Assembly: GCA_021464415.1 (NCBI GenBank)
Contig: CM038468.1
Span: forward strand, 930,001 to 994,000
Direction of reading: 5' to 3'
Source: Lonicera japonica
Taxonomy: Eukaryota > Streptophyta > Magnoliopsida > Dipsacales > Caprifoliaceae
Length of the DNA stretch: 64,000 bases
The translations under genes were made by a program, and so were the position numbers. Under the pieces are notes generated by a model. The model worked only from the letters and a program-made list of their open reading frames with translations. It had not been told where the DNA came from and searched no databases. Of the stretch, positions 55,901 to 64,000 are shown piece by piece (the first letter of the stretch is position 1; each line of letters begins with the position of its first letter).

Positions 55901-57903
55901 TTACCACATAAATGAAGGTAATACGTATGATGGATAAGCATCAAACTTGGATGTAAGCTCATGAAGAGAAGATGGATCTGCAAGTACTTGTCCGAATTTA
56001 GAAAGTCCAAGTTCATTTGCGTGGATCCCGCCAGTGATGAATGCAGATTGGATGCCGGCCACATTTGCGCCCTTTATGTCGTGGTGAAGAGAGTCCCCCA
56101 CAGCAATGCATTCAGATGCCTCCTCCACACCAGCCATCTCCATGGCTGATTTATATATGATCTGATATAATCACATGTAAATACAATCAAGAACAAACGC
56201 AAGTGCATACAAGTGCATATAAAAGAGGAAAATATAGTCATAAGTGCATGTCGGGACAATCACATGGGACAATCAGAAAGGTGCCTCACTAACGCAAACG
56301 AAGTTCACGCTAGCTCCCCTCTCTCGCGCCAGCCTTCCGTCACCATGCATTCATCCCCGCTGCACATTCTTCACATTTATCATGTGGATTCCCCAAGATG
56401 ACGATTCTTGATCTTTCTTAGTCTCGAACCCCATACTTGTTTCACTTTCGCATAACACTAATATGCCTCAAGGGGTTTAGAGTTTCTTACCCGAGAAAAA
56501 CCCACCATAATTAGAAGAAATACCTACATAAAGTAAATCTAATACTCACTTAGTTCCAAATTAAGAGTTCACTATTCCTTTTGTGACATCCCAAATTGAG
56601 AGTCCATTTTCCTTTCTACAACATAATCAAAGGTGTTCTTAAATACACCCACACAAATTATTCATCTCACCCCTATTTTAAATACTTTAAACTCACCGCA
56701 TCAGATCTCGACAATTTCCATAAACTTGCCCCAATTGTTTCTCAATTGTCAAACAAGAAATTATTTCTCTCTCCTCATCAACATTCTCTCTCCTCTCTTT
56801 CCGCCAATCTCTCTCTACCACCGACCACCACTCATCTCCACCACGAACTCCGCATTCAACTTTCCCTCCATTAATGGTGGCCATAGAATCAGAAACCTCC
56901 ACCCAAAAAAAATGACATCCATTGGCACAAAATGTAAAACTTTGGCTCAAGTCATGATCTTAAATTAGTTGTGTTCACCTCTCTCCCTTAACTTCAATCC
57001 ATTTTCAACTCTCTCTCTTACTCAAGTACTCTGCAATCTGCAAACACATATATATACATACGTACACAGATTCATTCACACTCTACAAAAAAAAAAAAGT
57101 AAGCTAAAGAAAGCCAAAATCAAAGGCCACCTGTTGTGTTCCTCCATAAACTACTAGAAATCAATGGGGAAGAGACTAGAAGAGAGAATGTGATGGGGGA
57201 GAAAACTATAGAGAGAATGTAATAGTTGAGAGAAAGTAAGGGCCTGTTTGGTTAGAGAGTTTTGACTTTCTTGTGGAATAATTTTAAAATAGGTTGGGTG
57301 AAGAGAATAGTTAGGTGGGTCCATATAAAATCACCCATAATCAATTACCAAAATCTCGCAATTGTAAGTTGTATTATTGACCATTAATTAGGTTGGCCAT
57401 TGATATTAGTGTATTCTTAACATTTACAAAAGTCAAAGTAGGACTATCAATTTGAGATGGAGAGTATGTTTCATTATCTCTTATACCAAACAAGCAGCCA
57501 CGTAACATTTTTTCACGCGTAAAACTCCTTGCATTGAAAATAGTTCACAGTGAATTGACTTTTTGGCAAACCAAACACGACCATGTATGAATGTGTGATT
57601 ACTGCTTAGCACATCTCAAGTAACGCAAACACCAATTAATTAGCATTAAAAAGATATTATATGCATGTCTACTAAAGCCCGCAACATAGAGTGCACTATC
57701 AAGTATGTTATTAACCATCTCTCAAGTATATCATGCTATTCAACAATGTACATGCATAATATACGTGTATTGGAGTATAAGAACATGTTAAAAACCACTT
57801 GGTGGAGATACTAACTGTGGTGAAGGTGATTGCATTACCTTATCAGGCTTGCCCATCCATTTTACTTCACCCCCAAGTTTTTCGTACGTCGCTGCCAATG
57901 TGC
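55901..57903 (-). CDS. HAD-superfamily hydrolase (subfamily IIA, TIGR01459 type), last two exons
   Basis: Minus-strand exons 57903-57839 (TLAATYEKLGGEVKWMGKPDK) and 56161-55901 (IIYKSAMEMAGVEEASECIAVGDSLHHDIKGANVAGI.. to YPSYVLPSF and stop). The exons join in phase across a 1677-bp intron with good splice sites. GDSLHHD is HAD motif IV, holding acidic residues that bind the catalytic Mg2+. The family are predicted phosphatases related to At5g10460, substrate unknown. No lesion in the visible part. The first exon here begins at phase 1, so an exon ending ..MPG must exist upstream; I found none to the window end. The rest either lies beyond 64000 across a large intron containing the Copia element, or has been lost. 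The intron holds MITE sequence. Confidence 0.82.
56545..57464. mobile_element. Possible Stowaway-type MITE(s) in the HAD intron
   Basis: The left end, TA then CTCACTTAGTTCCAAATTAA, and the right end, reverse-complemented CTCTCCATCTCAAATTGATA next to TA, resemble diverged Stowaway ends. At 920 bp it is too long for one, so nested or multiple elements are likely. A GGGCCTGTTTGGTT-type Tourist end at 57242 and its possible partner at 57583 overlap it, so the structure is unresolved. Confidence 0.4.
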
Positions 57904-59331
57904 CTAAAAAGGAACAACACTTAATACCACAAATGAATACTAAGCTGCATGCCAAAAAAAAAAAAGCACTCATACTGGACACAACATTTACAAATATATT
58001 ACCTTTGTAAAAAATGCTGTATAAATAATGAAATCAATTATTGAGAAAATTCGACTGACTACTCAAATCACTTTAAATCCAAAGCCACAGCACAATAAAT
58101 CAATAATCCTTATACAACTAAAGTTTCCTGGCTGATATTTAGGAGGAAAAACTTCCACATAACCAAAACAATGTTAACTAATCGTGGGACGCTTTGGTAC
58201 ACAGTACTGGTATGGGGTACGTTACAGCCCGTTATGCTGTGCGGTAGGGGTAGGCTTAGTTCGAAATGGTATTTCACGTGGCAATTTGTTTTGGAACATA
58301 TACCCGTGGCCAGGTCACTTTCAATACATATATGTAAATATTACAATAGAATCCTTGAATTTTTTGATAAAACTACTTGTCTGTATATGAAACTATGCAT
58401 CTCTTTTTGTAAGTCTGTGCACGTCAAAATAAGGGGTCGCTAGAGTTGGTGTTCTGGCTCGTGAACGCACTCCATTTGGGGTTGGCACACCCAATTTGCA
58501 GTATGTAGGGTCCGTAGGGGTGATCCACGAATTAGGCAACAATGACCAAAAATTTCCCCTGATTTTGCTTCAATGGTAAGCAAATCCACTTTCGAACATA
58601 CATCCTCAAATAATAAACACTACCAGTTTCTCAAGATTTTTTTTTCCAACGTGAAGTACAATATCATGCTTTTCTTAGTTTAAAAATTCTTTTATTCCTC
58701 TTCTTTTATCCTACAACTCCAAACCTCTACCTTCCAACTTATTATGTTCATTAGAAACCAAAAATCATTTAACTCGCAACATAAAATCCTGATTATTTGT
58801 CATAATTAATTCCTGACTACACATTTTGCAGTTCCCAGATTGCTTAAAAGCTTTTTGTTTTCTGGATTTTTTAAAAATTAGGGGTACTTGTTTCCAAAGT
58901 TAATTCCACTAAAAAATTCTTTTAATTTTTCCTCAATCACTTTCAGAAGAAATTCCTCTGTACCTTCACAAGTTATTCCGGTGTTCTCTATAGTTCTTTC
59001 TTCCCATTTTTTTCCCTTGTATGCAAAGACGTTGGTTTTCCCTTCATTTCAACATCACACTGATATTTAATTTGTATCAATCTTACATAACCAGAAATTC
59101 AAGTCTTTTTATAGCATTTGAAAAGACCTGGCCCACTAGACAAATGGAAATTTACATTTATGAAACAACCATTTGAAGCCCAAAACGAAAAGGCTCGGCA
59201 AATTAGGTGATGTTACAGATGACAATTACTACAAACAGTAGTCTTGAGCAAATAATATGAAGAATCTCAATCATTAGGAGGTCATTGATGCCGCAACTTT
59301 GTCAAACATGTATGTGTGTTTGAGTGCCTAT
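57904..59331. other. Intron or intergenic DNA upstream of the visible HAD exons
   Basis: No further HAD exon found on the minus strand. The less AT-rich stretch at 58170-58530 has plus-strand frames without known similarity. It may be part of a large HAD intron interrupted by the Copia element. Confidence 0.4.
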
Positions 59332-59545
59332 TGTTAACGAATCTGATTATTTAGGAAAAGGAGAATATATGGCTGTAATTATGTCTAGCTGTATATTATG
59401 AGTAATTATAGGACTAGTCAACCGTATAAACTAGGAAAGCTAGCTGTATGGTGATTTGGTTTCTATCTTTATGCCTTTTGTATTCTATAAGTAGTGTACA
59501 CGTAATTTATTTTTAATAATACAATCATTTATCAAAAAATCCTCA
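59332..59545 (+). repeat. 5' LTR of the Copia element
   Basis: 214 bp, starts tgttaacgaatctg and ends aaaaaatcctca. It contains a TATA-like tattctataagtag segment, likely the LTR promoter. Directly followed by the methionine-tRNA primer site. Confidence 0.95.
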
Positions 59546-59825
59546 TGGTATCAGAGCAGAATGAGGCTCCTTGGGGTGAATTTTTTTTTTCAATTGCTGA
59601 ATACAGCCTTGCTTTACTCTGTTTTTCAGACTCGAAACAGAGAATTTTATTTTAATCTTCTTTTCAGCCTTCATTGAAAAAGCAGTACTCATTTGTTCAG
59701 CCTTCATTGCCAGAATTTTCTGTTCAGCCTTTATTGCTGAGATTTGTCAACATCAAGGACGTTTACACAGTGGTTCTTGCACTGTCACTCTCGTTCACCG
59801 TCTCCACTTCTGTCCATGCAACAAT

Positions 59826-62800
59826 ATGGAGAATCCAGTTATCCCAGGAGATTCAGAGACCTCTACATCTCTACCAAATGGTTATATTGCACAAAAATGT
59901 GTTTTTCCTCAGTCCGTAAGTGTGATATCTGACAAAAAGGCACCTTGGGTCATTGACTCAGGAGCCTCGGACCACATGACAGGTTGTCCTTCATTCTTTT
60001 CCTCTTATGCTCCATGTGCCGGCAATATAAAGGTTAAAATTGCAGATGGTAGTCTTGCACCAGTGGCTGGTAAAGGATCCGTAGTTTTGTCAAAAAATCT
60101 GGTTCTCAAATCAGTCTTGCATGTCCCTAATCTCTCCTGTAATCTTTTATCTATTAGCAAACTCACCCAAGATCAAAATTGTGTTGTGAGATTTAACTCC
60201 TCTTCGTGTCAATTTCAGGAACTTATCTCGGGGAGGATGATTGGTAACGCTAAAGTGTGGAGGACTTTATTACCTTGATGAAGACACCTCGAATGGACAG
60301 GATTCAAATTTAGGTTGCAAATTTCTCTCTGTTTCATTGTCTTGTGAGAGTGACATTATTTTATGTCATTATAGGCTAGGCCACCCAAGTTTTCCTTACC
60401 TAAAGAATCTGTTTCCAGCAATATTCAAAAATAAAGATCCATCTTTATTTAAATGTGAAATTTGTCAACTTGCAAAACATCATCGTGTTTCATATCCTTC
60501 ACAACCATACACAACTTCAAAGCCTTTTTCTGTCATTCATAGTGATAAATGGGGACCCTCTAGAGTGCAAAATCTTTCAGGTGCTAGATGGTTCATTACT
60601 TTCAATGATGATCACACTAGATTATGTTGGGTTTACCTTCTTAAGAACAAGTCTGATGCGGAGCAAACCTTCAAAAATTTCTTTTCCATGGTCAAAACTC
60701 AATTCAATACTCAAATTCAAATTTTTCGAACTGATAATGGAAAAGAGTACTTCAAAAATATTCTTGTCAAATTCCTTGAAGCCGAGGGTATTGTTCACCA
60801 AAGCAATTGCATTGATACACCGCAACAAAACGGGGTTGCAAAAAGAAAAAACAAACACTTGCTAGAGGCTGCTCGGTCACTCATGTTTACTACCAACGTT
60901 CCAAAATATTTGTGGGGTGATCCTATTCTTACAGCCACCTTTCTCATCAATAGAATGCCTACCCAGGTTCTAGGATATAAAACACCCTTGGAAACCTTCC
61001 AAACTCTTTATCCACAAAATCGGTTAATAACTGATCTTCCACTTCGAATTTTTCGGTGTTCTTCTTTTGTCCATGTCCATGCTCACGACCGGAGTAAATT
61101 CGATCTTAGAGCAATTAAATGCATTTTTCTTGGCTATTCTCCCACGAAAAAAGGGTATAAGTGCTTTGATCATAAGTCTAGGAAAGTATTTGTCACTATG
61201 GATGTTACATTCTTTGAAAATCAACCCTATTTCACCAAAAACTCACTTCAAGGGGAGAGTGAGATATTAGAAGAGAGTTTCTTGGAGACCATTTCATTAC
61301 CTTTGCTTACTTCACCATCCACACCTTTGCATTCCTCACTGCCTACACCCGGTCCCATTGCTTCTAACTCAACACCATTGCTAAGCCCTCCAAACGTCAT
61401 GCTTCCAGGTCAAGCCAAACCTAATGAGTCTGACATTAGTCACTCTAATGAGTCTTTGAATACAGGTGAAGAAATGCAACCTAAGAGCCCGGAACTTCTT
61501 GTCTACTCAAGGAAGAAAAAACAAGGGAATGGAGAAACTCACACTCCAAGGCATGATCAATCATCTGAACGGAGAGAAGTACTTGAACAAAGTTTGATGC
61601 CAAGTCCAAATTCCTCGCATGAACTAGGTACCCCGGTCCAAGTCCAAAACGAAACTAGTAGTCCGATCCAAGTTCAAAACGAACCAGGTAGTCCAGTCCA
61701 AGTTCAAAACTTGCATCTTCCTATTGCTTTAAGAAAAGAAAAACGTACATGTACATCACATCCTATTTCTAAATACATGTGCTACAGTAAACTCTCACCC
61801 TCCTACCGTGCTTTTGTTACTAATCTTTCCAATGTAGCAATTCCAAAGTCAATTCAAGAAGCTCTAAGTATTCCTTCTTGGAGGGCAGTTGTGTTTGAAG
61901 AAATTAAGGCTCTAGAGAAGAGTGGTACCTGGGAGTTTGTAGACTTACTGAGAGGAAAGAAGACAGTAGGATGCAAGTGGGTCTTCACCGTGAAATACAA
62001 ATCTGATGGATCGATTGAACGGTATAAGGCTCGTTTAGTTGCCAAAGGATTTACTCAGTCCTATGGAATTGACTACCAAGAGACACTCCGATGGCAAAAC
62101 TAAATACAATCCGGGTGTTGCTTTCTTTGGCTGCAAACTTAAATTGGCAGTTATGTCAATTGGATGTGAATAACGCTTTCCTCAATGGAAACTTGGCAGA
62201 AGAAGTGTTCATGGATATTCCTCCAAGATTTGAACGAGTCTACGAAATCGGTAAGGTTTGTAGACTGAGAAAATCCCTCTATGGATTGAAGCAATCACCA
62301 CGAGCTTGGTTCAACCGATTCTCTAAGGCATACTCTGTTTTACAAGAAGTCATCGAACGGTAAACTTTCCATTTTAATTGTTTATGTTGATGACATTTTA
62401 ATTACCAGAGATGATGTTGAGGAAGCAAAGAAAATGAAGAACTTCTTAGCAAGAGAATTTGAAATCAAGGACCTTGGTTCCATGAAGTACTTCCTAGGAA
62501 TGGAAGTTGCGAGGTCAAAAAGGGGTATCTCAGTGTCCCAAAGGAAGTATACCCTTGAGTTGCTCAAAGAAACTGGGTTCCTTGGAAGTAAACCAGCGGA
62601 TACTCCGATCGAGGCAAATCACAAGACTAGATATGTGAAAGGAGAGGTACCTGTAGATAAGGGAAGGTACCAAAGGCTGGTTGGACGACTAATCTATCTC
62701 TCGCACACTAGGCCGAACATCGCCTATGCTGTTAATGTGGTTAGCCAATTCATGCACAAACCATATGAAGAGAATCTAAAAGCAGTTCATCGAATTCTCA

Positions 62801-63340
62801 GGTATCTCAAGGGCACACCTGGGAAGGGATTGCTCTTTGGAAGAAATGAGTCAAGAAAGATTAAAGCTTTCACGGATGCAAATTGGGCAGGTTCAGCTAG
62901 TGACAGAAGATCAACATCAGGCTATTGTACATTTGTGTAGGGCAACATGGTGACCTGGAGGAGTAAAAAGCAATCTGTTGTCGCACGAAGTAGCGCAAAG
63001 GCTGAATTCAGATCTCTAAGCACAAGGGATATGTGAACTCATGTGGTTGCAAAGGTTGATGGATGAGTTAGGACTACAAAGTAGGAATCCCATGCGATTA
63101 TATTGTGACAACAAATCAGCCATTAGCATTGCCCACAATCCAACTCATCATGTTTGGACGAAGCACATCGAAGTTGATCGACACTTCATCAAAGAAAAGT
63201 TAGAAGAAGGGTTAATCTGCATGACCTATGTGGCATCCAATGGACAGCTGGCAGATTTTCTCACAAAAGGACTTCCACGAGTCAAATTTGAAGATCTTCT
63301 CGTCAAGTTGGGCATGATCGATATTCATGCTCCAACTTAA
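59826..63340 (+). pseudogene. Copia pol polyprotein, multiply broken
   Basis: The protease frame (59826-60278) contains WVIDSGASDHMTG. A frameshift near 60257 leads into the integrase frame (60241-62103): the HHCC zinc finger with CHYRLGHPS..CEICQLAK, then the DDE core with HSDKWGP and RTDNGKEY. The third catalytic residue reads Lys in NGVAKRKN (codon 60841-60843), where the family has Glu. The linker has three VQVQN repeats. Reverse transcriptase starts with KTVGCKWVF; a frameshift falls at about 62090, then QLDVNNAFLNG and SLYGLKQSPRAW. A deletion with frameshift is near 62328, followed by the intact YVDD box. RNase H has a TAG at 62938-62940 and a frameshift near 63020, and the last frame ends at 63340. 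Catalytically dead. Confidence 0.92.
61629..61715 (+). repeat. In-frame tandem repeat in the Copia linker
   Basis: Three copies of about 30 bp, each containing tccaagt(t/c)caaaac and encoding P-hydrophobic-Q-V-Q-N, in the variable linker between integrase and reverse transcriptase. Probably slippage-derived and structurally neutral. Confidence 0.8.
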
Positions 63341-63347
63341 GGGGGAG

Positions 63348-63561
63348 TGTTAAATAATTTGATTATTTAGGAAAAGGAGAATATATGGCTGTAATTATGT
63401 CTAGCTGTATATTATGAGTAATTATAGGACTAGTCAACTGTATAAACTAGGAAAGCTAGCTATATGGTGATTTGGTTTCTATCTTTATGCCTTTTGTATT
63501 CTATAAGTAGTGTACATGTAATTTATTTTTAATAAGACAATCATTTATCAAAAAATCCTCA
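63348..63561 (+). repeat. 3' LTR of the Copia element
   Basis: 214 bp, starts tgttaaataatttg and ends aaaaaatcctca. It differs from the 5' LTR at about seven positions, three of them in the first 15 bases. Confidence 0.95.
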
Positions 63562-63767
63562 CCTATCTATTTTCAGTCAGTCTTTGTGATTTGATTGCAA
63601 GTCAAAATATGTGTAAAAAGAAAATACTATGTTCAGATCACTCCCAGCAGTCAGCGCGTGAACTATTTTTACTTACATTCGATTTTTAAGCCATAATTTA
63701 TACCTAACTAGAAACCTATACAATGGGTAGCATCGTTAAGTAAATCAAGGGGAATTTTAGCATGGGC

Positions 63768-64000
63768 TTTTTTAACTTCTCCCTCATTCTTGATGCAAAA
63801 TTAGACTTGTCCCTTATTTCATAAAAAATAGACTTTGCCCCTGCAGGGAATCTCAAAGAACTATGTAAAAATAAGGGCAATGTCTAATTCTTTTAACATA
63901 ACCCTTCGACCTAACCCCTTATTTTTATGTAATTCCTTAAGATTTGCAGCATGCAGGGGATAAAGTCTAATGATTATGAAACTAGGAGGGTAAGTCAAAT
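63768..64000. mobile_element. Foldback element running off the window end
   Basis: Left-arm sequence around 63835-63885 (gactttgcccctgcagg.. and atgtaaaaataaggg) is repeated in inverse at 63918-63980 (ccccttatttttatgta.. and gcaggggataaagtc). Outer parts also pair weakly (aacttctccctc / gagggtaagtc). The right end and any TSD lie beyond 64000. Confidence 0.6.

Larger units (their letters stand above)
59332..63561 (+). mobile_element. Ty1/Copia retrotransposon, 4230 bp, complete ends, gag deleted
   Basis: TSD cctat at 59327-59331 and 63562-63566. The LTRs are 214 bp each (59332-59545 and 63348-63561), TG..CA, with 7 differences by eye (about 3%). A primer site tggtatcagagc follows the 5' LTR at 59546, and a purine-rich aagggggag precedes the 3' LTR. 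Only about 280 bp lie between primer site and protease, so gag is missing. The pol region is protease, integrase, reverse transcriptase, RNase H, the Copia order, with several frameshifts. It could only have moved with help from another element. Confidence 0.95.

Noticed and set aside
57242..57583. GTTTGG-type Tourist element
   Set aside because: Ends pair only over about 14 bp, no TTA/TAA duplication, and it overlaps another possible element without nesting.
1..64000. CRISPR array, prokaryotic operons, rRNA genes
   Set aside because: No regularly spaced identical repeats, no ribosome-binding-site-led gene series and no rRNA-like sequence; all evidence points to plant nuclear DNA.

Overview
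The window is nuclear DNA of a flowering plant, most likely a eudicot. It is AT-rich and carries spliced plant genes (a MORF organellar RNA-editing factor, an E+ class PPR protein, a HAD hydrolase), the remains of a CC-NBS-LRR resistance gene and of the symbiosis ion channel CASTOR, and many plant transposons. I cannot name the genus from sequence alone. Very little is intact single-copy gene: a complete MORF gene (831-2452, minus, four exons), a complete intronless PPR gene (8240-10930, minus), and the 3' end of a HAD-family gene (55901-57903, minus). Everything else recognisable as a gene is broken or partial: an orphan universal-stress-protein exon (5418-5536), a CASTOR fragment with two stop codons (44313-44909), and an NLR with two premature stops and a frameshift (49104-52585).

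The rest is mostly transposable elements. I could delimit many by target-site duplications (TSDs): a 928-bp element with a nested hairpin (2715-3642); hAT-type elements at 11313-12371, 21421-21932, 25234-25931 and 43340-44257; PIF/Harbinger-type elements at 13520-14140, 23034-23528, 46013-46320 and 53514-53814; Mutator-type elements at 39452-40263 and 43650-44041; a TA-flanked MITE at 19921-20148; a 324-bp TRIM at 42957-43280; a complete but dead Copia element (59332-63561); and a probable Helitron (14938-19567) that appears to contain a Pack-MULE-like element.

The centre (about 23.5-38.5 kb) is a three-layer nest. The oldest layer is a decayed endogenous caulimovirid on the minus strand, with movement protein, coat-type zinc knuckle, protease, reverse transcriptase and RNase H regions and a downstream second-ORF region. 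Into it were inserted a hAT element (25234-25931) and an approximately 2.8-kb solo LTR (31088-38355, TSD taaga). The solo LTR is itself split by a 4.4-kb Mutator-like element (32187-36632, 11-bp TSD, terminal inverted repeats of about 645 bp). That element carries a FAR1-type transposase pseudogene and, on the other strand, a small GRF zinc-finger gene. About 650-bp direct repeats (22129-22800 and 38493-39130) flank the viral block, and other paralogous blocks (20714-21165 with 41521-41955; 7729-8157 with 19801-20445) show repeated local segmental duplication.

The two intact genes are functionally linked by family: MORF proteins and E-class PPR proteins act together in C-to-U RNA editing in plant mitochondria and plastids. 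The elements supply the age order of the insertions, and two insertions can be checked against unoccupied paralogous sites inside this same window.
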